A stretch of 6,622 nucleotides of DNA from SCGC-AAA076-P13 sp963926355 (lineage in GTDB: Bacteria; Pseudomonadota; Gammaproteobacteria; Magnimaribacterales; D2472): assembly GCA_963926355.1 (NCBI GenBank), contig CAWUWW010000022.1, forward strand, positions 1 through 6,622. Direction: 5' to 3'. The translations under genes and the position numbers were made by a program. Under the pieces are notes generated by a model, which ran no database searches, was not told the origin of the DNA, and saw only the letters and a program-made list of their open reading frames with translations. Shown here piece by piece: positions 1-6,617 of the stretch; the first letter of the stretch is position 1, and each line of letters begins with the position of its first letter.

Positions 1-412
1 GGCCTATGGAGGCAATTTTTTTATCTTCTACGTAAACCCCAGGAGCTCCATCAATAAAATTAGATTCTATTGAGAATTCGTTTAAGAGATTTTTAGTAAA
101 ATTTTGAATGCTTTGCACTAGGCTTTTTGGTCCAAGCTCTAAACGTTTAATATCTAACATGAAGTAAATAACTAACTGGCCTGGTCCATGATAAGTAACC
201 TCACCACCCCTGTCAGTTTGAATGATAGGTATATTTTTAGCATTTAAGATATGAGATTTATCTGCAGCGGTTCCTAAAGTAAAAACTGGAGGGTGTTCTA
301 CAAACCATATCTCGTCATGAAATTCTTCTGACCCTAGATGAGATCTCATGGCATCTAAGGTCTCTTGATAATCACAAAGACCTAGGGATTTAAAGGCAAG
401 ATTATTACTCAC
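1..412 (-). CDS. lipB: Octanoyltransferase LipB, N-terminal 137 residues (cut by window edge)
   Basis: Lipoyl(octanoyl) transferase, which moves the octanoyl group from acyl carrier protein to the lipoyl domains of 2-oxo-acid dehydrogenases and the glycine cleavage H protein. It is the first step of lipoate synthesis and acts in the cytoplasm. Conserved blocks are visible in order: DEIWFVEH at residues 33-40, the TDRGGEVTYHGPGQLV block at about 66-81, APGVYV at 123-128 and KKIASIG at 131-137. K132 matches the family's catalytic lysine. The catalytic cysteine lies beyond the left edge, so activity cannot be judged. The start is a GTG at 412-410, which sets the N-terminus level with known LipB proteins. 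Its first base is the last base of the upstream gene's TAG stop, so translation is probably coupled to that gene. I see no clear Shine-Dalgarno. This is the third gene of a uvrD-led minus-strand run. Identification is very secure; the exact start is slightly less so. Confidence 0.95.
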   Translation of the reverse strand, partial: MSNNLAFKSLGLCDYQETLDAMRSHLGSEEFHDEIWFVEHPPVFTLGTAADKSHILNAKNIPIIQTDRGGEVTYHGPGQLVIYFMLDIKRLELGPKSLVQSIQNFTKNLLNEFSIESNFIDGAPGVYVEDKKIASIG

Positions 413-1497
413 TAATCGTTTCTAGCTTCAACAAAGGCATCTTCGGAAATCTTATGATATGCAGAAACGCCGTCTTTAAAATTTTTATAAGATTGATAGA
501 CCTTATTGACAGTCTCATCATTTGCAGCATTTTCTTCTAAGATGTCGTTAGCAATAACTTTAAATTCTGCAATAACATCATCCGGCAATTTTCTTAATTG
601 AACATTGTGAACGTTTACTAGTTCTACTAAAGCTGTATTATTTCTAGCAGTGTATTCATCTAAAATATCTTGGTTAACGGCCTTTGAAGCTGTCTCAATA
701 ATTACTTGGAGATGTTTTGGAAGTGAGTTCCAAGCATCGATATTAATAAGCAGTTCGAGCATTGAGCCTGGCTCATGCCATCCAGGGTAGTAGTAATATT
801 TTGCAGCTTGCTGGAAACCAAAAGTTAAATCATTATATGGACCAACCCATTCAGTAGCATCTATCACCCCTGTTTGGAGTGCTGTGAATAATTCTCCGCC
901 AGGAAGAGTTACAGGAATTCCTCCAGCCCTTTTGAAGACCTCGCCGCCTATTCCGGGAATTCTCATCTTTAATCCTTTTATATCATCTAAAGAATTAATC
1001 TCTTTGTTAAACCAACCGAACATTTGTGTTCCGGTATTTCCAGCTGGGATAGGATAAATATTAAAAGGTTCATAAATCTCTCTCCATAATTCCAAGCCTC
1101 CGCCTCTATTAGTCCAGGCATTTATTTCATCTGCTGTTAAGCCAAATGGAACTCCAGTAAAAAATTGTGCAGCAGGAACTTTTCCTTTCCAGAAATAACC
1201 GCCGCTATGACCCATTTGATGAGAGCCACTTGATACAGCATCGAATACCCCAAAAGCAGGCACTTGCTCACCAGCTCCAAAAACTGTAATTTGCATCTGT
1301 CCATCACTCATCTGCTCAACAAGTTGAGCGATTCTTTCGGGAGCCATTCCCAAGCCGGGATAATTTTTAGGCCAAGCTGTAACTAGACGCCATTTATAAG
1401 TTTCTTGCTCTGAGGCAGCTTCAGTATTTTCAATATTGTCTGAACAGCCGACTATAAATAGAAGTGCAAGTAGGTATAAGTAATTATTTTTTATCAT
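412..1497 (-). CDS. TRAP transporter solute-binding lipoprotein, DctP/TakP family
   Basis: Extracytoplasmic substrate-binding subunit of a TRAP (tripartite ATP-independent periplasmic) uptake system, 361 residues. The N-terminus has a lysine at position 3, a hydrophobic core (about 6-17) and a lipobox IVGC with the lipidated cysteine at C18. An acidic Ser/Glu/Thr-rich linker (19-33) follows, so the mature protein should be membrane-tethered rather than free. Residues 34-340 read as a DctP-fold domain. Landmarks are GNTGTQ at 153-158, the GLKMRIPG block (175-182) with R179, the arginine that grips the substrate carboxylate in this family, and DATEWVGPYND at 213-223. These blocks and the following YYYYPGWHEPG stretch closely resemble Rhodobacter TakP, which binds pyruvate and other 2-oxo acids; the substrate here is inferred from that. 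The ATG overlaps the uvrD stop by four bases (ATGA). No DctQ or DctM membrane subunit lies beside it, which is unusual. Confidence 0.93.
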   Translation of the reverse strand: MIKNNYLYLLALLFIVGCSDNIENTEAASEQETYKWRLVTAWPKNYPGLGMAPERIAQLVEQMSDGQMQITVFGAGEQVPAFGVFDAVSSGSHQMGHSGGYFWKGKVPAAQFFTGVPFGLTADEINAWTNRGGGLELWREIYEPFNIYPIPAGNTGTQMFGWFNKEINSLDDIKGLKMRIPGIGGEVFKRAGGIPVTLPGGELFTALQTGVIDATEWVGPYNDLTFGFQQAAKYYYYPGWHEPGSMLELLINIDAWNSLPKHLQVIIETASKAVNQDILDEYTARNNTALVELVNVHNVQLRKLPDDVIAEFKVIANDILEENAANDETVNKVYQSYKNFKDGVSAYHKISEDAFVEARND

Positions 1498-3668
1498 AGT
1501 TTTTCAAGGTTTGCGTAAGCCATAACAAGCCATTTTGTTCCAGCTTTACTAAAATTAATTTGAACTCTTGCTGCCTCTCCCGAGCCCTCGTAATTGAGAA
1601 CTACTCCTTCTCCAAAAGTTTTATGGGCAACTCTTTGTCCAAGTGCTATCCCTATCTCTTCTTCAAATTCAAATTTCGTTTCTGTGAAGTCTTTTCTATT
1701 ATAAGGAATATTGGTTTGCGCTCTAGGTCTAATCTCATTTATAAGAGCTTTTGGAATTTCACGTAAGAATCTAGATGGAGGGTTGAAAGTATCTGAACCA
1801 TGGAGTCTTCTTGATTCTGCATGAGTGATATATAACTTCTCCATTGCTCTTGTAATACCAACATAACAAAGCCTCCTTTCTTCTTCTAATTGAGCTGGAT
1901 TTTCCATAGACCGGCCATGCGGAAATAAGCTTTCCTCCAGACCCGTCATTATAACTAACTTAAACTCTAGCCCTTTTGCAGAATGAAGAGTCATTAACTG
2001 GGCTGCATCATCATGCTCTGAAGCCTGCCTATCGCCTGAGTCCAAAGAAATCATATCTAAATACTGTTCTGCAATTTCTTTATTGGGCTTATCTTCCTTG
2101 ATGCTTTGCTCAAAGTTAGTAGTTGCAGATACAAGCTCCTCAAGATTTTCTACCCTAGTTTTTCCTTTCTCTCCCGGCTCTTTTGCATGATAAGCAACAA
2201 GACCAGAGGTTTTGATAATTTCTTCCATAAGATCTGAAAGAGGGTTCTCTTCAATAAACTCTTTACACCTAGAAATAAACTCTAAATAAGACCTAAGTCC
2301 AGCGCCTCCTCGTCCTGAAATAGTCCCCTCGTCGATTAATTTAGCTGAAGCTTTAATATAAGAGATATTAAATGACTTTGCTGTTCCTCTAATCTTAGCA
2401 AGCGTCTTCTCTCCAACTCCACGAGTTGGATTTGATATCGAGCGTTCAAATGCAGGATTGTCAGAATTGTTAAAAATAATTTTTAGGTAAGCGATAGCAT
2501 TTTTGATTTCCATTCTTTCGTAGAATCTTTGGCCGCCGTATATTCTGTAAGGAATAGCAGCTCTAAGCAAAGCTTCTTCCAATGCTCTTGATTGCGCATT
2601 TGATCTGTAGAGCACAGCTGCATCTTCATACATTTCGCCTTTGCTCATCCAGTCTCTTAAAACATCGGCAACAAATCTTGCTTCATCTTGTTCGTTATAA
2701 GCTTGATATAAAACTATTTGCTCGCCTTCCAATTTCTCTGTCCAAAGATTCTTCCCAAGCCTATCGGTATTATTTTCTATAAGGGCATTAGCTGCTCCTA
2801 AAATAATATTAGTGGATCTGTAATTCTGCTCAAGACGAACAACCTCAGTATCATCAAAGGTTTTTATGAAAGAATCTACATTCTCAACTTTAGCTCCCCT
2901 CCAACCATAAATAGACTGATCATCATCACCAACTGCAATTATAGTTGCTTGGTCTGATGCTATCTCAAGAAGCCATTTATATTGAATAGTATTGGTGTCC
3001 TGGAACTCATCCACGAGAATAGATTTAAACCTTAAGTGAAAAAAAGCTCTAACAGAAGGGTTATCTCTAACCACCTCATAAGATCTTAAGAGGAGCTCAC
3101 CAAAATCAACAAGATTATCTCTCAAGCATACAGCCTCATATTCTTTATAAATTTTATTAATATTTTCTTTAAAGTGGTCTCCGTGATCATTTACCTTGTC
3201 ACTTCTATAGCCTTCATCTTTCCATGAATTAATTTGCCACTGACTTTGCCTTGAAGGCCAGGATGCCTCGTCCAGACTTAACTCTTTAGCTATCCTTTTA
3301 ATAATTCTTAATTGGTCATCGGAATCTAAAATGGTGAATCCGCTACTAAGACTAGCTTCTTTATGAAATCTTTTTAGCATTCTGTGTGCCAATCCATGAA
3401 AGGTACCAACCCAAGTGTCCATCATAGGAGATTGAAGTAGTTCTTCAATTCTTGATCTCATTTCAGCTGCAGCTTTGTTGGTAAAAGTTACCGCCATAAT
3501 TGATGCCGGGTTCTTTCTAAGCGCCTCAACTTCCCAAGCTATCTTATGAACAAGCACCCTTGTTTTTCCTGAGCCTGCTCCCGCTAACACCATAAGATGT
3601 TGTTTTTCAGACGTAACAGCTTCACGTTGTTTATCGTTAAGATGTTCTAAAATATGCGATACGTCCAT
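1494..3668 (-). CDS. uvrD: DNA helicase II, UvrD (superfamily 1, 3'-5')
   Basis: ATP-driven 3'-5' DNA helicase that removes the incised strand in nucleotide excision repair and unwinds nicked DNA in methyl-directed mismatch repair. At 724 residues it is close to the 720 of E. coli UvrD and aligns nearly throughout. All superfamily 1A motifs are present: the Q motif LNDKQ (10-14), Walker A AGAGSGKT (29-36, K35), Ia TFTNKAAAEM (61-70), Ib around GTFHGLAHR (88-96), Walker B VDEFQD (219-224, D220/E221), III GDDDQSIYGWRGA (247-259), then RLEQNYRS (IV), LMTLHSAKGLEF (V) and EERRLCYVGITRA (VI). The last 50 residues form the Tudor-like tail (GQRVAHKTFGEG to the end) that in UvrD/PcrA contacts RNA polymerase. 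An in-frame TAA sits directly before the ATG, so no longer start is possible. There is no obvious Shine-Dalgarno. It is first in the minus-strand run and divergent from hexR. The first 45 residues and the tail distinguish it from Rep. Confidence 0.97.
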   Translation of the reverse strand: MDVSHILEHLNDKQREAVTSEKQHLMVLAGAGSGKTRVLVHKIAWEVEALRKNPASIMAVTFTNKAAAEMRSRIEELLQSPMMDTWVGTFHGLAHRMLKRFHKEASLSSGFTILDSDDQLRIIKRIAKELSLDEASWPSRQSQWQINSWKDEGYRSDKVNDHGDHFKENINKIYKEYEAVCLRDNLVDFGELLLRSYEVVRDNPSVRAFFHLRFKSILVDEFQDTNTIQYKWLLEIASDQATIIAVGDDDQSIYGWRGAKVENVDSFIKTFDDTEVVRLEQNYRSTNIILGAANALIENNTDRLGKNLWTEKLEGEQIVLYQAYNEQDEARFVADVLRDWMSKGEMYEDAAVLYRSNAQSRALEEALLRAAIPYRIYGGQRFYERMEIKNAIAYLKIIFNNSDNPAFERSISNPTRGVGEKTLAKIRGTAKSFNISYIKASAKLIDEGTISGRGGAGLRSYLEFISRCKEFIEENPLSDLMEEIIKTSGLVAYHAKEPGEKGKTRVENLEELVSATTNFEQSIKEDKPNKEIAEQYLDMISLDSGDRQASEHDDAAQLMTLHSAKGLEFKLVIMTGLEESLFPHGRSMENPAQLEEERRLCYVGITRAMEKLYITHAESRRLHGSDTFNPPSRFLREIPKALINEIRPRAQTNIPYNRKDFTETKFEFEEEIGIALGQRVAHKTFGEGVVLNYEGSGEAARVQINFSKAGTKWLVMAYANLEKL

Positions 3669-3711
3669 TTAGGGATTCATTTTTTTGCTTAAGAGGGATA
3701 TTCTAACCTTT
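3669..3711. promoter_or_regulatory. Divergent uvrD/hexR spacer with candidate overlapping -10 elements
   Basis: Only 43 bases separate the divergent ATG codons, so both promoters must lie here or reach into the coding regions. A TAGAAT (5 of 6 to TATAAT) reads on the minus strand at 3705-3700 and could serve uvrD. The same bases read TATTCT on the plus strand at 3699-3704, about 7 bases before the hexR ATG, which would give a leaderless hexR transcript. I could not find a convincing -35 for either. There is also no TTGT-N7/8-ACAA HexR operator pattern here, so autoregulation by HexR at this site is not supported. Promoter placement is a weak inference. Confidence 0.3.
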
Positions 3712-4557
3712 ATGCCGACAAAATTATTAAGACAAATAAGAAATACATTACCAGAATTACGAAAATCTGAAAAAATTGTTGGTGAATTTATTTTGGCAGA
3801 TCCTAAATCAATTATTACTATGAAAACTGCAGATGCCTCTGAGGCTATGGGCATTAGTGAGCCTACTTTAATCAGGTTTTGCAAAGCACTAGGATTCTCT
3901 GGCTATCAAGACCTAAAAATTAATCTTTCGCAGCAACTTGCAGCTGATGATTATTTTGTGATGTATGAAATAAATGAAAATGACTCCATTCATGAATTAT
4001 GCGAAAAGGTGTTTGATACTACTATAAGTGAAATTCTAAATGTGAGATCTCAAATAGATCAAAATATTTTAGAAGATGCGATTGAAGTACTTGCCAATGC
4101 CGGCCGTGTTGAGTTTTATGCATTTGGTGGCTCGGCACCAGTTGCAATGGACGGGCAGCATAAATTCTTTAGATTAAAAATACCCTCATCCTTTATTTCA
4201 GATCCTCATATTCAGTTTATGTCTGCTAATTCTTTAGGAAAAGATGATGTTGTAGTGGTTATCTCTCAGTCAGGTACAACTTCAGCATTAATAGACAGTG
4301 TAAAAATTGTTAGAAAATCTGGAGTTAAGGTTATTGGTATCATGCCGGGCAATACACCTTTAGCTAATATTTGTGATTACCCTCTAGTTATTAATATTGG
4401 TGATAATAATAGGATATCTAAACCTCATACTTCAAGAATTGCCTACACAGCTGTTATTGATGTTTTGACCATGGGTGTTGCTCAGTTAAAGCCTGAGGCT
4501 CAAGATCACTTATACAATATCGCTGACAGTCAAAGATCTTTAAAAGTTAAAGAGTAA
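3712..4557 (+). CDS. hexR: HexR-type transcriptional regulator (RpiR family: HTH plus SIS domain)
   Basis: DNA-binding regulator of central carbon metabolism. In Pseudomonas, HexR represses Entner-Doudoroff and glucose-phosphorylation genes and is released by 2-keto-3-deoxy-6-phosphogluconate. I use the ATG at 3712, giving 281 residues. An in-frame TTG at 3685 would add nine residues not found in relatives. With the ATG, key positions fall one residue from published Pseudomonas putida numbering. The helix-turn-helix is at about 36-70 (ISEPTLIRFCKALGFSGYQDLK at 48-69), with R55 for Arg54 and lysine K58 in place of Arg57. The SIS domain is at about 118-265, with effector-site serines S141 (FGGS) and S185 (ISQS) both kept. 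SRIAYTAVIDVLTMG near the C-terminus is also HexR-like. AGAGG lies about 15 bases upstream, far for a ribosome binding site. No zwf, edd, eda or pyk gene is adjacent. The MATE gene follows after 57 bases. Confidence 0.88.
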   Translation: MPTKLLRQIRNTLPELRKSEKIVGEFILADPKSIITMKTADASEAMGISEPTLIRFCKALGFSGYQDLKINLSQQLAADDYFVMYEINENDSIHELCEKVFDTTISEILNVRSQIDQNILEDAIEVLANAGRVEFYAFGGSAPVAMDGQHKFFRLKIPSSFISDPHIQFMSANSLGKDDVVVVISQSGTTSALIDSVKIVRKSGVKVIGIMPGNTPLANICDYPLVINIGDNNRISKPHTSRIAYTAVIDVLTMGVAQLKPEAQDHLYNIADSQRSLKVKE

Positions 4558-4575
4558 AATTAAACCCATCTGCAT

Positions 4576-4593
4576 TTTGTCTTTTTAGACAAA
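4576..4593. promoter_or_regulatory. Candidate HexR operator: perfect 7-base inverted repeat
   Basis: TTTGTCT and AGACAAA flank a TTTT centre, giving a perfect palindrome with 7-base arms. It contains TTGT, 8 bases, ACAA (4577-4592), the pattern published for Pseudomonas putida HexR. It sits 22 bases before the MATE start codon, directly after hexR, a fitting place for a repressor site. No second match to the pattern was found by eye elsewhere in the window. As RNA the same bases could fold into a short hairpin, but it is AT-rich and has no U run after it on either strand, so a terminator is less likely. Binding by this HexR is inferred. Confidence 0.5.
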
Positions 4594-4606
4594 GAATAAT
4601 TAAACT

Positions 4607-4610
4607 AGGA
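4607..4610 (+). promoter_or_regulatory. Ribosome binding site of the MATE gene
   Basis: AGGA lies four bases before the ATG at 4615, close but usable. It is the clearest Shine-Dalgarno-like element in the window and supports this start over later in-frame ATG codons. Confidence 0.5.
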
Positions 4611-4614
4611 AAAA

Positions 4615-5961
4615 ATGGATAAAAGAACAGAAGAGTTTCTTAAGGACCCTATATTCCCACTTCTGGTTAAGATGTCAGCTCCGAATACGGTTGCTTTTTT
4701 CATACAATCAATTGTGGTTCTTGCTGAGGTTTGGCTTATAAGTAAGCTTGGAACTATTTCCTTGGCAGCCGTTACTTTAGCTTATCCAGCGATAATGCTT
4801 ACTCAACAAATGGCTTGGGGATCTTTAGGAGGGGCTGTTACTTCTTCTATTTCTAGAAGCATGGGTGCTGGTGATAAACCAAGAGCGGAAAAATTGTTGT
4901 GGCATTCAATATTTTTAGCTTGTGGCGGTGCTTTTATTTTTATTGTGATATTTTTTCTTTTTGGCGAACAACTCTTAATGCTCTTAGGCGGGAAAGGAGC
5001 ATTACTAGAAAAATCACTTACCTACTCTATGATTTTTTTATCTGGAGGTATAGTTGTTTGGCTTTCAGGAACACTGACAGCTGCTCTCAGAGGAATCGGA
5101 GATATGCGCTTTCCTGCAATGCTAACCCTAGCAAGCGCAGCTCTTCAAACCATTCTCTCAGCGGGTCTTATTCTTGGGTTGTTTGGCTTCCCTAGACTTG
5201 AACTAGTTGGAGCTGCTCTATCTATAGTAATAACCGGGCTTTTTACTGCTCTTGTATTAATTATAAAACTATCCTGTTTTACCAATAGCATTCAATTAAA
5301 ATTTTCGCGCATAACCCTTGAAAAAGAGCTATTTAAAGATATTTTTAGCGTCGCCCTACCTGCTTCCTTGTCACCAATATTTACAGTTGGAACAATCTTA
5401 ATACTTACAGGCCTAATTGGGCAATTTGGAAGTTCAGCTCTCGCTGGATATGGGATAGGATCTAGAGTTGAATTTTTAATGATTCCTATAGTATTTGGAA
5501 TAGGAACTGCTATGACTGCGATGGTTGGCACAAATATTGGTGCAAAAAATATAACTAGAGCTGAAAAAATTGGATTTACAGGAGCTATCTCTGCTGGATT
5601 GCTGTCAGCAGTTATTGGTGTGACTCTTGCTTTGACTCCCAATCTCTGGATTAATTTTTTTACCTCAGATCAATCAACATTTTTAGTTACCAAGCAGTAT
5701 ATTGAAATACTTGGCTTCTTTTATATTTTTCAAGGCTTTGGGTTGTCTCTATTTTTTGCATCTCAAGGTGCTGATGCTATGAAGTGGCCAATAATAGCTA
5801 CGATTTTAAGATGTGTAATCACAGCAATAGGAGCATTCCTTGCGGTCTATTATTTTTCAAGCGGCCTTGCTGGAATTTTTTATTCATCAGCTATTGCTAT
5901 GGCATTTTTTGGAATCATGATGATGGTTTCTTTAAAAATGGGGGCTTGGAGAAAAAAATAA
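4615..5961 (+). CDS. MATE-family multidrug/cation antiporter
   Basis: Inner-membrane efflux protein of the MATE (multidrug and toxic compound extrusion) family, which exports organic cations or other small molecules using a proton or sodium gradient. The 448 residues match the family's usual 440-470 and are almost entirely hydrophobic, consistent with 12 membrane helices in two pseudo-symmetric halves. The halves carry paired motifs: SRSMGAGDKPRAEK (80-93) after helix 2 in the first, and MVGTNIGAKNITRAEKIG in the second. LRGIGDMRFPA and FASQGADAMKWP are the second matched pair. In helix 1 an acidic E38 (AEVWLISKLG) stands where many MATE proteins have aspartate. The substrate cannot be read from sequence. 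It follows hexR by 57 bases, with a candidate HexR operator in the gap, and precedes a secreted protein gene by 29 bases, so the two downstream genes may share a transcript. Confidence 0.93.
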   Translation: MDKRTEEFLKDPIFPLLVKMSAPNTVAFFIQSIVVLAEVWLISKLGTISLAAVTLAYPAIMLTQQMAWGSLGGAVTSSISRSMGAGDKPRAEKLLWHSIFLACGGAFIFIVIFFLFGEQLLMLLGGKGALLEKSLTYSMIFLSGGIVVWLSGTLTAALRGIGDMRFPAMLTLASAALQTILSAGLILGLFGFPRLELVGAALSIVITGLFTALVLIIKLSCFTNSIQLKFSRITLEKELFKDIFSVALPASLSPIFTVGTILILTGLIGQFGSSALAGYGIGSRVEFLMIPIVFGIGTAMTAMVGTNIGAKNITRAEKIGFTGAISAGLLSAVIGVTLALTPNLWINFFTSDQSTFLVTKQYIEILGFFYIFQGFGLSLFFASQGADAMKWPIIATILRCVITAIGAFLAVYYFSSGLAGIFYSSAIAMAFFGIMMMVSLKMGAWRKK

Positions 5962-5990
5962 ATTCATAGTTCTACTTTAAGTTTCTTAGA

Positions 5991-6617
5991 ATGAATGCTA
6001 AGATACCCCCCATGGGTATATATAAAATTATAATTTTATCTTTTGTTTTAGCATTAAATGTTGATGCAAGGCCTATTTCATATTCTGGCGGATCAACTCT
6101 AATGCTCAAGTCAGATAATATGAGTAAATCAATCTATTACCATTACTCACCAACATATAAATATTCAGTTGGTATAGAAAATTTGGAAGATAAGTTTTTT
6201 AATAAAAATAAAAACTATCTCCGACTTACTTATTTGATAAATAGAAAAAATACTGATATTTCTCAAAGAAATTTATATTTCCAATCGGGTGTATTAGTAG
6301 ATGATGCTGATGGCTTTTTTTATGGCATACATGGCGACTGGGAAACACGAAGATGGTTTTCTGGATTTGGCTACAAAGATACAAAGAATACTTTTGGTCA
6401 GGATTATACGGATCAGTATATCCAATTAGGTGTTGCGCCATATGTTGGTGACTATGGAGACCTGCACACATGGATAATGATCAAAACAAAGAAAAACTCA
6501 CTTACAAATACTCAGTCTACTTATCCAGAATTGAAGTTTTTTAAGGGCCCTACTCTAGTTAAGTTTGGTTATAGCGATAAAACAGAATGGGATTTACACT
6601 TTATGTACAGATTTTAA
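5991..6617 (+). CDS. Small exported protein with outer-membrane barrel character, function unknown
   Basis: Not confidently recognised. Residues 8-26 form a signal peptide: lysine K12, hydrophobic core 13-24, then VDA before R27, a standard signal peptidase I site. The mature part, about 182 residues, is rich in aromatic, alternating stretches typical of beta strands (for example YLRLTYLINRK and QYIQLGVAPYV) with short polar turns. It ends in phenylalanine (HFMYRF), the terminal aromatic signature of outer-membrane barrels. A small barrel of about eight strands would fit the size. Other marked blocks are RPISYSGGSTLM at the mature N-terminus and GVAPYVGDYGDLHTW. I have an unverified memory of similar hypothetical proteins near metal-resistance genes in other gammaproteobacteria. 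Met8 at 6012 could be the true start, because it begins the signal peptide cleanly. Neither start has a clear ribosome binding site. It lies 29 bases after the MATE gene and may be co-transcribed. Confidence 0.8.
   Translation: MNAKIPPMGIYKIIILSFVLALNVDARPISYSGGSTLMLKSDNMSKSIYYHYSPTYKYSVGIENLEDKFFNKNKNYLRLTYLINRKNTDISQRNLYFQSGVLVDDADGFFYGIHGDWETRRWFSGFGYKDTKNTFGQDYTDQYIQLGVAPYVGDYGDLHTWIMIKTKKNSLTNTQSTYPELKFFKGPTLVKFGYSDKTEWDLHFMYRF

Noticed and set aside
1560..1766. Small plus-strand open frame inside uvrD
   Set aside because: It lies opposite the conserved UvrD C-terminal region and its translation has no recognisable domain.
2582..2782. Plus-strand open frame opposite uvrD
   Set aside because: It is antisense to a well-conserved helicase region, with no ribosome binding site or known motif.
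3685..3711. Nine-codon TTG-initiated extension of HexR
   Set aside because: It is absent from HexR relatives, lacks a ribosome binding site, and would shift the key-residue numbering away from published HexR.
3669..3884. Minus-strand open frame opposite the start of hexR
   Set aside because: It covers the conserved HexR DNA-binding domain in antisense and ends exactly before the uvrD ATG because of the TAA there. It resembles no protein I know.
4576..4593. Rho-independent terminator after hexR
   Set aside because: The stem is AT-rich and only 7 base pairs, with a purine-rich, U-poor sequence following on both strands. An operator explains it better.
4899..5195. Plus-strand frame inside the MATE gene
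   Set aside because: It is an out-of-frame reading of a clearly real transporter, with Cys/Ser/Arg-rich nonsense-like content.
5292..5642. Minus-strand frame of 116 codons inside the MATE gene
   Set aside because: It is antisense to conserved MATE helices. Its Pro/Ile-rich translation is what hydrophobic helix codons give in reverse.
5784..5969. Plus-strand frame at the end of the MATE gene
   Set aside because: It is an out-of-frame shadow of the last MATE helices, with no supporting start signal.
6226..6471. Minus-strand frame opposite the final exported-protein gene
   Set aside because: It is antisense to a frame with a good signal peptide and barrel-like sequence, and it shows no features of its own.
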